The notes beneath the pieces are model-generated. The model did not search any database and was not told where the DNA came from. It saw only the letters and a list, made by a program, of their open reading frames with translations. The position numbers and the translations under genes were made by a program. DNA of 64,000 nucleotides from Lachnospiraceae bacterium (GTDB lineage Bacteria; Bacillota; Clostridia; Lachnospirales; Lachnospiraceae): positions 1 through 64,000 of the forward strand of contig JALFVM010000058.1 in NCBI GenBank assembly GCA_022787145.1, written 5' to 3'. Shown here piece by piece: positions 36,236 through 44,531 of the stretch (the first letter of the stretch is position 1; each line of letters opens with the position of its first letter).

Positions 36236-36304
36236 AAAGCTGTCGTAGATTTTTGGGAGAATTCCTGTACAGAAAGGAATCCTAAAAAGCTGCGGCAGTT
36301 TTTG
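36236..36304 (+). terminator. Terminator after pfp
   Basis: A long stem from CTGTCGTAG...TTTTTGGGA to TCCTAAAAAGCTGCGGCAG, followed by TTTTTG. Confidence 0.75.
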
Positions 36305-36347
36305 TGAATGTGTACAATTTACAGCAGCGTTTTTTGGTATTTTGCAC

Positions 36348-36376
36348 TTGACGAATGAGACTATTTTGTCTACAAT
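36348..36376 (+). promoter_or_regulatory. ppdK promoter
   Basis: TTGACG (36348-36353), 17-base spacer, TACAAT (36371-36376). Confidence 0.75.
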
Positions 36377-36437
36377 AATCGTGTGAGCAAATATTGCGCT
36401 TACATGTATTATACATAAATTAGGAGGAATGGAAAAA

Positions 36438-39062
36438 ATGGCAAAGTGGGTTTATATGTTTACCGAAGGTAATGCAACCATGAGAAACCTTCTTGGTGGA
36501 AAAGGTGCAAACCTTGCTGAAATGACAAGCCTGGGACTTCCAGTACCACAGGGCTTCACAATCACAACAGAGGCTTGTACTCAGTACTATGAAGATGGAA
36601 GAAAAATTAATGACGAGATTATGGAGCAGATCATGGAAGCTATCGTTAAGATGGAAGAAGTGACTGGTAAAAAATTCGGAGATAGCGAAAATCCTCTTCT
36701 TGTATCTGTTCGTTCCGGCGCAAGAGCTTCTATGCCAGGTATGATGGATACAATCCTGAACCTTGGTCTGAACGAAACAGTTGTTAACGTTATTGCTGAA
36801 AAATCCGGCAATCCACGTTGGGCTTGGGACTGCTACAGAAGATTTATCCAGATGTATTCTGATGTAGTTATGGAAGTAGGTAAAAAATACTTCGAAGAGC
36901 TGATTGATAAAATGAAAGCTGAAAGAGGCGTTACATTTGACGTTGAGCTGACAGCAGAAGATCTGAAAGAGCTGGCTGCTCAGTTTAAAGCTGAATATAA
37001 AGAAAAAATCGGTGCTGACTTCCCGGATGATCCAAAGGAACAGCTGATGGGAGCAGTAAAAGCGGTATTCCGTTCTTGGGATAACCCACGTGCTAACGTA
37101 TATCGTCGTGATAACGATATTCCATATTCCTGGGGAACTGCTGTAAACGTACAGTCTATGGCATTTGGTAACATGGGTGATGACTGTGGTACAGGTGTTG
37201 CATTTACACGTGACCCTGCTACAGGAGAAAAGAAACTGATGGGTGAGTTTCTGATCAATGCTCAGGGTGAGGATGTAGTTGCTGGTGTTCGTACTCCAAT
37301 GCCAATCGCTAAGATGGAAGAGGAGTTCCCGGAAGCATTTGCACAGTTCACACAGGTATGCAAAACTCTGGAAGATCACTACAGAGATATGCAGGATATG
37401 GAGTTTACAGTTGAGAACAAGAAACTCTACATGCTGCAGACACGTAATGGTAAGAGAACAGCTCAGGCTGCATTGAAGATTGCTTGTGATCTGGTTGATG
37501 AAGGTATGAGAACAGAGGAAGAAGCGGTTGCTATGATCGATCCTCGTAACCTGGATACACTGCTTCATCCACAGTTCGATGCTGCTGCACTGAAAGCTGC
37601 TACTCCAATGGGCAAAGGTCTTGGTGCTTCCCCTGGAGCTGCTTGCGGTAAAGTTGTATTTACAGCAGATGACGCTGTAGAATGGGCTGCAAGAGGAGAA
37701 AAAGTTGTTCTTGTTCGTCTTGAGACATCCCCAGAAGATATCACAGGTATGAAGTCTGCTCAGGGTATCCTGACAGTTCGTGGTGGTATGACATCTCACG
37801 CTGCCGTAGTTGCTCGTGGTATGGGTACCTGCTGTGTATCTGGATGCGGAGACATCGCTATGGATGAGGCAAACAAGAAATTTACATTAGCTGGAAAAGA
37901 GTTCCATGAGGGAGATCCAATCTCTATCGATGGTACAACAGGTAACATCTACGATGGAATTATTCCTACTGTTGATGCTACAATCGCTGGTGAATTCGGA
38001 AGAATCATGGCTTGGGCAGATAAATTCAGAACAATGAAAGTTCGTACAAATGCAGATACACCTGCAGATGCGAAAAAAGCTCGTGAGCTTGGCGCAGAGG
38101 GTATCGGTCTTTGCCGTACAGAGCATATGTTCTTCGAGGAAGACAGAATTGCTGCATTCCGTGAGATGATCTGTGCAGACACAGTAGAAGAGAGAGAAGC
38201 AGCTCTTGAGAAGATCCTTCCATATCAGCAGGGAGACTTCGAAGCATTATACGAAGCTCTGGAAGGAAATCCTGTTACGATCCGTTTCCTGGATCCGCCA
38301 CTTCATGAGTTCGTTCCTACAGAGGAAGACGACATCAAGAAACTGGCAGACGCTCAGGGAAAAACTGTTGAAGAAATCAAAACAATCATTGACTCTCTGC
38401 ATGAGTTCAACCCAATGATGGGTCATCGTGGATGCCGTCTTGCTGTAACTTATCCGGAAATCGCTAAGATGCAGACAAAAGCTGTTATCCGCGCTGCTAT
38501 CAATGTACAGAAAGCACACGCTGACTGGACAGTAAAACCAGAGATCATGATTCCACTTGTTGGAGACATCAAAGAGCTGAAATATGTAAAGAAAGCTGTT
38601 GTTGAGACAGCTGATGCTGAGATCGCAGCAGCAGGCATCGACCTGAAATACGAAGTTGGTACCATGATCGAGATTCCAAGAGCTGCTCTTACAGCTGATG
38701 AGATCGCAAAAGAAGCTGACTTCTTCTGCTTCGGTACAAACGACTTAACACAGATGACATACGGATTCTCCCGTGATGACGCTGGTAAGTTCCTTGACGC
38801 TTACTACGATGCTAAGATCTTCGAGAACGATCCATTTGCTAAGCTTGACCAGACTGGTGTTGGTAAATTAATGGAGATGGCTATCAAATTAGGTAAGCCA
38901 GTAAATCCAAGCCTGCACATCGGTATCTGTGGAGAGCACGGTGGAGATCCATCTTCTGTAGAATTCTGCAACAAGATCGGTCTTGACTATGTATCCTGCT
39001 CACCATTCCGCGTTCCGATCGCAAGACTGGCAGCAGCACAGGCAGCAATTGCTCAGAAATAA
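36438..39062 (+). CDS. ppdK: Pyruvate, phosphate dikinase
   Basis: An 874-residue enzyme interconverting PEP + AMP + PPi and pyruvate + ATP + Pi. The N-terminal nucleotide domain begins KWVYMFTEGNATMRNLLGGKGA, the swivelling domain carries the catalytic His in GGMTSHAAVVARG near residue 455, and the C-terminal PEP domain ends with GICGEHGGD containing the acid Cys. ATG 36438 is preferred over 36429, which touches AGGAGG. Codon use is strongly biased (frequent ATC, CTG, GCT), typical of a highly expressed gene. Confidence 0.97.
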   Translation: MAKWVYMFTEGNATMRNLLGGKGANLAEMTSLGLPVPQGFTITTEACTQYYEDGRKINDEIMEQIMEAIVKMEEVTGKKFGDSENPLLVSVRSGARASMPGMMDTILNLGLNETVVNVIAEKSGNPRWAWDCYRRFIQMYSDVVMEVGKKYFEELIDKMKAERGVTFDVELTAEDLKELAAQFKAEYKEKIGADFPDDPKEQLMGAVKAVFRSWDNPRANVYRRDNDIPYSWGTAVNVQSMAFGNMGDDCGTGVAFTRDPATGEKKLMGEFLINAQGEDVVAGVRTPMPIAKMEEEFPEAFAQFTQVCKTLEDHYRDMQDMEFTVENKKLYMLQTRNGKRTAQAALKIACDLVDEGMRTEEEAVAMIDPRNLDTLLHPQFDAAALKAATPMGKGLGASPGAACGKVVFTADDAVEWAARGEKVVLVRLETSPEDITGMKSAQGILTVRGGMTSHAAVVARGMGTCCVSGCGDIAMDEANKKFTLAGKEFHEGDPISIDGTTGNIYDGIIPTVDATIAGEFGRIMAWADKFRTMKVRTNADTPADAKKARELGAEGIGLCRTEHMFFEEDRIAAFREMICADTVEEREAALEKILPYQQGDFEALYEALEGNPVTIRFLDPPLHEFVPTEEDDIKKLADAQGKTVEEIKTIIDSLHEFNPMMGHRGCRLAVTYPEIAKMQTKAVIRAAINVQKAHADWTVKPEIMIPLVGDIKELKYVKKAVVETADAEIAAAGIDLKYEVGTMIEIPRAALTADEIAKEADFFCFGTNDLTQMTYGFSRDDAGKFLDAYYDAKIFENDPFAKLDQTGVGKLMEMAIKLGKPVNPSLHIGICGEHGGDPSSVEFCNKIGLDYVSCSPFRVPIARLAAAQAAIAQK

Positions 39063-39082
39063 ATGATGTTATATAACAATTG

Positions 39083-39112
39083 AAAGGGAAGCTTTATGCT
39101 TCCCTTTTTTTT
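39083..39112 (+). terminator. Terminator after ppdK
   Basis: AAAGGGAAGC (39083-39092) pairs with GCTTCCCTTT around TTTAT, then T8. Confidence 0.9.
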
Positions 39113-39125
39113 ATAGTCTTGACAA

Positions 39126-39141
39126 ATAAACGGTCGTTTAT
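39126..39141. promoter_or_regulatory. Operator-like palindrome, unassigned
   Basis: ATAAACG-GT-CGTTTAT is a perfect inverted repeat of the TetR-operator type, right after a TTGACA (39119-39124). No gene start with a ribosome site follows within 100 bases, and no TetR gene is nearby. The rest of 39142-39241 holds no clear feature; a 29-codon frame from 39156 lacks a ribosome site. Confidence 0.45.
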
Positions 39142-39241
39142 GAAATATTGCGAAAATGAATAAAAGAAATTGGAATGTATACAGTTTTGTAGACAATACA
39201 CAGGAGAATGGAGTGGTAATAAGATTAAGTGAAAAATCCAC

Positions 39242-39270
39242 TTGACAATTGTGGTTTTAGATGATATTAT
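39242..39270 (+). promoter_or_regulatory. ptsG promoter
   Basis: TTGACA (39242-39247), 17-base spacer, TATTAT (39265-39270). Confidence 0.85.
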
Positions 39271-39281
39271 AAGCCCATGAG

Positions 39282-39322
39282 ATAGTGTGTTACTTGTTAA
39301 GAAATAGCGAGGCATTAACTAT
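39282..39322 (+). promoter_or_regulatory. RAT antiterminator target of ptsG
   Basis: ATAGT (39282-39286) pairs with ACTAT (39318-39322), enclosing asymmetric loops with GTTACT and AGGCATTAAC, like BglG/LicT/GlcT ribonucleic antiterminators. It overlaps the 5' arm of the terminator at 39309, so the two folds exclude each other. The likely binder is the antiterminator encoded right after ptsG. Confidence 0.7.
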
Positions 39323-39365
39323 GCGTAAATTTTTGGATGTTTATGCGGTTAGTGCCTCTTTTTTT
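39309..39365 (+). terminator. Leader terminator of ptsG
   Basis: GAGGCATTAACTATGCG pairs with GCGGTTAGTGCCTC (several G-U pairs and small bulges) and is followed by T7. Confidence 0.85.
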
Positions 39366-39487
39366 GGTTAAAATAAGAACAATGAGATTTTGCCGGAGTC
39401 TCATTGAATAAGCGGCGAGCCGAAAGCGGAACAGCTGCATAAACCTCTGGAAATAAGATGCAAATAAAAGAAAGGGAGAAAAATAAA

Positions 39488-41623
39488 ATGAAAGACAAAA
39501 TTTTTGGCGTGCTTCAGCGCGTGGGAAGATCCTTCATGCTTCCAATCGCTATCCTTCCGGTAGCTGGTTTGCTTCTGGGATTTGGAGGTTCCTTTACGAA
39601 CGAAACGATGTTGAAAACATACGGCCTGTGGAACCTGATGGGTCCTGGAACCATCGCGAATGCAATTTTCCAGGTTATGAGTGCTGCTGGTAATATCGTA
39701 TTCACGAACTTGCCGCTTATCTTCGCGATGGGTGTTGCGATTGGTATGGCGAAGAAAGAAAAAGAAGTTGCAGCACTTTCCGCAGCAATTGCCTTTTTCA
39801 TTATGCACGCATCCATCAGTGCTTTGATTGAGATCAATGGTGGTGCTGGACAGCTTCTGAGCGGTGCAACGACATCTGTATGTGGAATTACTTCCCTTCA
39901 GATGGGGGTATTCGGCGGTATTATCGTAGGTCTTGGTGTTGCGGCTTTACACAATCGTTTCTATAAGATTGAACTGCCGCAGGTATTATCCTTCTTCGGA
40001 GGAACAAGATTCGTACCGATTATTTCAGCATTGGTTTACACAGCGGTTGGTATTTTGATGTTCTTCGTATGGCCGGTTATTCAGAGTGGAATCAACGCAG
40101 TTGGAGCTCTTGTATTGAATTCCGGTTACGCAGGAACCTGGGTATATGGATTCATGGAGCGTCTTCTGATTCCATTTGGACTTCACCATGTATTCTACAT
40201 TCCATTCTGGCAGACAAGTCTTGGTGGAACAATGGAAGTTGCAGGTCAGATGGTAGAGGGTGCACAGAACATCTTCTTTGCACAGCTTGCTGACCCAACA
40301 GTAGAACATTTTGCAGTATCTGCAACAAGATTTATGTCCGGTAAATTCCCACTGATGATCTTTGGTCTTCCGGGAGCAGCCCTTGCAATGTACAAAGTAG
40401 CCAAACCTGAGAAGAAAAAAATAGTTGCTGGTCTTTTGCTTTCCGCAGCACTGACTTCTATGCTGACAGGTATTACAGAGCCTCTGGAATTTACATTCCT
40501 GTTTGTAGCTCCTCTGCTGTACGGCATTCACTGTGCATTTGCAGGTCTTTCATATATGCTGATGCATGTATTTAATGTTGGAGTTGGTATGACTTTCTCC
40601 GGTGGTCTGATTGACTTGTTCCTGTTTGGTATTTTGCAGGGAAATGCAAAAACAAACTGGATTTGGGTTGTAATTGTTGGTGTGTTCTACTTTGTTGTAT
40701 ATTACGTCCTGTTTAGCTTCCTGATTACGAAACTTGATTTAAAAACCCCTGGACGTGACGACAGTGAAGAGGTAAAATTATATCGTAGAAGTGACGTAGA
40801 AGCAAGAAAGAAAGGCGAAGCAGGTGCTGCAGCTGTAGAAGATGAACTTTCTATGGCAATCTGCAATGGATTAGGCGGAAAGAAAAACATTTCCGATGTA
40901 GACTGCTGTGCAACAAGACTGAGATGCACAGTTCACAAAGCAGAGCTTGTAAATGATGCCCTTTTGAAATCAACAGGAGCTTCCGGTGTTGTGCACAAAG
41001 GAAATGGTGTGCAGGTTATTTACGGACCGAGAGTATCGGTAATTAAATCCAACCTGGAGGATTATCTGGAGACTGCACCGGATGAAGAATATGTGGCAGA
41101 TGCTTCTGCAGAAGTTCAGGAAGAGAGCGTAAAAGAGGAGACAAAAGAAACAAAAGTGACAAAAACTGTTGTAATTTCCAGCCCAGTAACAGGTGTGGCA
41201 GCAGACCTGTCAACTGCACCGGATGAGGCATTTGCAGGAAGAATGATGGGTGACGGTGCTGTGGTAACTCCGGAAAAAGCAGTTGTAGTAGCACCGGAAG
41301 ATGGAGAAGTATGCTTTGTATTTGAGACAAAACATGCCATTGGATTTTTAACCGAGTCCGGCATCAGCCTTCTGCTTCACATGGGAATTGACACAGTAAA
41401 ATTAAACGGAGAGGGCTTCCGTATCTTTGTAGAAAACGGACAGAAGGTAAAGAAAGGCGATAAGCTGATGGAATTAGATCTTGATTATCTGAAAGCTAAC
41501 GCGCCTTCGATTGTTTCTCCGATTCTTTGTACAGAGCTTGAGGATAATCAGAAAATCAGACTTCTCAAAGAAGGAAAAATCAAAGCCGGTGAAGCACTCT
41601 TCGCAGTAGATTTCTACGAATAA
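39488..41623 (+). CDS. ptsG: PTS glucose-type transporter, EIICBA fusion
   Basis: A 711-residue fused PTS permease. The membrane EIIC domain spans about 1-420 (start GVLQRVGRSFMLPIAILPVAG, with PFGLHHVFYIPFWQTSLGG-type substrate loop seen in parts), EIIB about 450-530 with the phospho-Cys in DCCATRLRC near residue 473, and EIIA about 555-711 with the phospho-His in LLLHMGIDTVKL near residue 631. It imports and phosphorylates glucose or a related sugar. A RAT/terminator leader and a downstream antiterminator gene indicate substrate-controlled antitermination. Confidence 0.94.
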   Translation: MKDKIFGVLQRVGRSFMLPIAILPVAGLLLGFGGSFTNETMLKTYGLWNLMGPGTIANAIFQVMSAAGNIVFTNLPLIFAMGVAIGMAKKEKEVAALSAAIAFFIMHASISALIEINGGAGQLLSGATTSVCGITSLQMGVFGGIIVGLGVAALHNRFYKIELPQVLSFFGGTRFVPIISALVYTAVGILMFFVWPVIQSGINAVGALVLNSGYAGTWVYGFMERLLIPFGLHHVFYIPFWQTSLGGTMEVAGQMVEGAQNIFFAQLADPTVEHFAVSATRFMSGKFPLMIFGLPGAALAMYKVAKPEKKKIVAGLLLSAALTSMLTGITEPLEFTFLFVAPLLYGIHCAFAGLSYMLMHVFNVGVGMTFSGGLIDLFLFGILQGNAKTNWIWVVIVGVFYFVVYYVLFSFLITKLDLKTPGRDDSEEVKLYRRSDVEARKKGEAGAAAVEDELSMAICNGLGGKKNISDVDCCATRLRCTVHKAELVNDALLKSTGASGVVHKGNGVQVIYGPRVSVIKSNLEDYLETAPDEEYVADASAEVQEESVKEETKETKVTKTVVISSPVTGVAADLSTAPDEAFAGRMMGDGAVVTPEKAVVVAPEDGEVCFVFETKHAIGFLTESGISLLLHMGIDTVKLNGEGFRIFVENGQKVKKGDKLMELDLDYLKANAPSIVSPILCTELEDNQKIRLLKEGKIKAGEALFAVDFYE

Positions 41624-41655
41624 AGAAAAATATGTGAAATGCGGTGGGGGAAAAT

Positions 41656-42501
41656 ATGTATAAGATTGAAAAGGTACTGAATCATAATGCGATAATTGTT
41701 ACGGATTCAGAGAAGAGTCATGACTATCTGATTCTTGGAAAAGGCGTGGGATTTGGAAAGAAAGTCAGTGAGAAGACAGAGGTACGTGCGGGTGATGCCA
41801 TGTATTCGCTTCAGGAATCCACAGAGCGTGGAAATCCAGAAGAACTGGTAAATTCCATTGAACCGATCTATCTGGAAATCGCAAATGAGGTTCTGAACGA
41901 GGCGGAGCGTGTATTTCAAGACATCGACAGAAGTGTAATTTTCCCCATGGCAGATCACATTGAATTTGCAGTTAAACGAATCCAAAAAAAGGAACAGATC
42001 AGCAATCCTCTTACGGATGATATTCGAATCCTGTTTCATATGGAATTTAAGGCTGCACAGAGCATCCGGCCTATTTTGAAAGACCGGATGAACATTGAAA
42101 TTGATGATGATGAGATTGGCTATATTGCTTTACACATTCATTCTGCTATCCGGGATGAAAAGGTGTCGCAGGCCATGCAAATGGCACGTGCAGTCAGAGA
42201 GTGTATCTCGATGGTAGAAGAGGAAGTAGGAAAGCCCATCGATGTAATGTCGCTGTCCTACAACCGTCTGATGAATCATGTGCGAAACATGGTGGCGCGT
42301 GCAATGAGCGGTGAGAAATTAAAACTGAATATGAATGATTATATGTCAGTGAAATTTCCACATGCATTTGAGACTGCAAAAGTCATCTGCGAACAGGTGG
42401 GACACAGTCTCAGATGTACACTCAGTGATGTAGAAATCGGTTATCTTGCCATGCACATTGAACGAGTGGCAATGGATGAACTGGAATCACGGGAAAATTA
42501 A
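41656..42501 (+). CDS. glcT: BglG/LicT-family transcription antiterminator, GlcT-like
   Basis: A 281-residue antiterminator. The RNA-binding CAT domain (1-56) starts MYKIEKVLNHNAIIV and contains LGKGVGFGKK. Two PRD domains follow with candidate phosphorylation His in MADHIEFAVKR and HIHSA (PRD1) and NHVRNMVARA and AMHIERV (PRD2). It probably binds the RAT ahead of ptsG and responds to EII/HPr phosphorylation. It sits between ptsG and ptsH, so it regulates its own operon. Confidence 0.9.
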   Translation: MYKIEKVLNHNAIIVTDSEKSHDYLILGKGVGFGKKVSEKTEVRAGDAMYSLQESTERGNPEELVNSIEPIYLEIANEVLNEAERVFQDIDRSVIFPMADHIEFAVKRIQKKEQISNPLTDDIRILFHMEFKAAQSIRPILKDRMNIEIDDDEIGYIALHIHSAIRDEKVSQAMQMARAVRECISMVEEEVGKPIDVMSLSYNRLMNHVRNMVARAMSGEKLKLNMNDYMSVKFPHAFETAKVICEQVGHSLRCTLSDVEIGYLAMHIERVAMDELESREN

Positions 42502-42542
42502 ACAATCATAATATTACAATTTTTATAAGGAGGATATATATT

Positions 42543-42800
42543 ATGAAATCATTCAATTACACAATCACAGATCCAGTAGGTATTCACGCAAGACCAGCAG
42601 GTGTACTGGTAAAAGAGGCAAAAAAATATGCTTCTGCAGTTTCTGTCGTAAAAGGTGACAAAAAAGCAGATGCAAAGAAACTGATGGTTCTTATGGGACT
42701 TGGCGTAAAATGTGGTGATGAGGTGACTGTTGAAGTCGATGGTGCAGATGAAGATACAGCTGTAACTGCTCTGGAAGCATTTTTCAAAGAAAATCTGTAA
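42543..42800 (+). CDS. ptsH: Phosphocarrier HPr lacking the Ser46 regulatory site
   Basis: An 85-residue HPr that passes phosphate from enzyme I to EIIA. The active His15 is in GIHARPAG and the N-terminal fold aligns with Bacillus HPr without gaps up to residue 54. At position 46, where HPr kinase acts on Ser in KSIMG, this protein has Lys (DAKKLMVLMGLG). It should transfer phosphate but not act as the Ser46-P corepressor. A second HPr at 50929 retains that serine. Confidence 0.93.
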   Translation: MKSFNYTITDPVGIHARPAGVLVKEAKKYASAVSVVKGDKKADAKKLMVLMGLGVKCGDEVTVEVDGADEDTAVTALEAFFKENL

Positions 42801-42815
42801 TTTTGAGGTGAACAA

Positions 42816-44426
42816 ATGGATACATATACCGGAAAATCAATTTTCAAGGGTATTGCAATAGGAAAAATTCTGTTTTATCAGAAAGGTGAGCAGGCAGTCA
42901 CCAGAGTAAAGATTCAGGATGCACAGGCAGAAATCAAACGCTATGAAGATGCAACGCAGCAGGCGATTGAGCAGTTAAATGCACTGTATGAAAAGGCTGT
43001 CAAAGAAGTCGGAGAGGTGAATGCCGCAGTATTTGAAGTGCATGCGATGATGCTGGAGGATGATGATTATATGGATTCTATCCGAAATATGATTGAGACT
43101 CAGCAGGTCAATGCAGAATTTGCGGTTGCCACAACAGGTGACAATTTCTCCAAAATGTTTGCGGACATGGAGGATGAATATTTTAGTGCCAGAGCTGCCG
43201 ATGTCAAAGATATTTCTGAGCGTGTGGTAAACATTCTCAGCGGCAAGGAAAGCGGCGGAAGCATTGGCGATGAGCCTGTGATCATTGTTGCAGATGATCT
43301 GGCTCCGAGTGAAACGGTACAGATGGATAAGGATAAACTCCTTGCATTTGTGACGCGTTATGGTTCTTCCAATTCTCACACAGCAATCCTTGCAAGAACG
43401 ATGAACATCCCGGCCCTGATCGGGGTAGAGATTTCTGAGGAGTGGAATGGAAAGTTGGCTGTTGTGGATGGCTATACAGGCTCTTTATACATTGAGCCGA
43501 ATGAAGAGACACTGGCGGCAATGACTGCAAAGCAGGAAGAAGACCGCAAGGCGAGAGAACTCCTGCAGAAACTCAAAGGCAAAGAGGATGTAACAACAGA
43601 TGGACGCAAGATTCGTCTGTATGCCAACATCGGAGGTGTGAAGGACGTAGCCAACGTACTGGCGAATGATGCAGCTGGTATCGGACTTTTCAGAAGTGAG
43701 TTTTTGTATCTGGAATCTGAGGATTATCCGAATGAGGAGGCACAGTTCCAGGCATACAAGACAGTAGCAGAAAACATGGCCGGCAAGAAGGTGGTTGTCC
43801 GTACTCTGGATATCGGAGCAGACAAACAGGTGGATTATTTTGATCTTGGTCATGAAGAAAATCCGGCACTCGGCTATCGTGCAATCCGTATCTGTCTGAC
43901 TCGTACAGAGATTTTCAAAACACAGCTTCGCGCTCTTCTGCGGGCGAGTGCGTATGGAGATATAGCGATCATGTATCCGATGATTATTTCTGTAAAGGAA
44001 GTGCAGCAGGCGAAGGCTCTGGTGGAAGAAATCAAACAGGAGCTGGATGAAAAGGGAATTGCCTATGGAAATGTAGAGCAGGGTATCATGATTGAGACAC
44101 CTGCCGCTGTGATGATCAGCGAAGAACTTGCCAAAGAGGTAGATTTCTTCAGTATTGGAACAAATGATTTGACTCAGTACACACTGGCGATTGACAGGCA
44201 GAATATGAAATTGGATACGTTCTATGACGCGCATCATCCAGCTGTTCTTCGTATGATTCAGATGACAATCGAAAATGGTCATAAGCATGGCTGCTGGGTT
44301 GGAATCTGCGGTGAACTTGGTGCAGATATGACGTTGACAAAAACATTTATCGAGATGGGGATTGATGAACTCTCTGTATCACCATCTTTTGTCCTTCCAA
44401 TCAGAAAAATTATCAGAGAAATGTAA
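42816..44426 (+). CDS. ptsI: PTS enzyme I
   Basis: A 536-residue PEP-protein phosphotransferase that starts the PTS chain. The N-terminal HPr-binding domain leads to the phospho-His in GSSNSHTAILARTMNIPALIG (given in parts: SNSHTAILAR near residue 187), and the PEP-binding barrel has GIGLFRSEFLY and the C-terminal GICGELGAD. It lies 15 bases after ptsH. PEP demand here connects with ppdK, encoded upstream. Confidence 0.95.
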   Translation: MDTYTGKSIFKGIAIGKILFYQKGEQAVTRVKIQDAQAEIKRYEDATQQAIEQLNALYEKAVKEVGEVNAAVFEVHAMMLEDDDYMDSIRNMIETQQVNAEFAVATTGDNFSKMFADMEDEYFSARAADVKDISERVVNILSGKESGGSIGDEPVIIVADDLAPSETVQMDKDKLLAFVTRYGSSNSHTAILARTMNIPALIGVEISEEWNGKLAVVDGYTGSLYIEPNEETLAAMTAKQEEDRKARELLQKLKGKEDVTTDGRKIRLYANIGGVKDVANVLANDAAGIGLFRSEFLYLESEDYPNEEAQFQAYKTVAENMAGKKVVVRTLDIGADKQVDYFDLGHEENPALGYRAIRICLTRTEIFKTQLRALLRASAYGDIAIMYPMIISVKEVQQAKALVEEIKQELDEKGIAYGNVEQGIMIETPAAVMISEELAKEVDFFSIGTNDLTQYTLAIDRQNMKLDTFYDAHHPAVLRMIQMTIENGHKHGCWVGICGELGADMTLTKTFIEMGIDELSVSPSFVLPIRKIIREM

Positions 44427-44474
44427 TGCATAGAAACTTGTATTTGTTGTTCTTTTCTTCTTAACTTAAATAAA

Positions 44475-44516
44475 GAAAGCCGCTGGGCTGCTTTTTGGCA
44501 GAATCGGCGGCTTTCT
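44475..44516. terminator. Bidirectional terminator between ptsI and asnB
   Basis: GAAAGCCGC (44475-44483) pairs with GCGGCTTTC (44507-44515); the genes converge here. Confidence 0.8.
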
Positions 44517-44531
44517 GCTGTCTTGAAAAAA

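Noticed and set aside
36420..37799. Long minus-strand frame of 459 codons opposite ppdK
   Set aside because: It lies wholly inside the strongly supported ppdK coding sequence, its translation is Cys/Ser/His-rich without known domains, and it has no ribosome site. It is a mirror effect of biased codon use.
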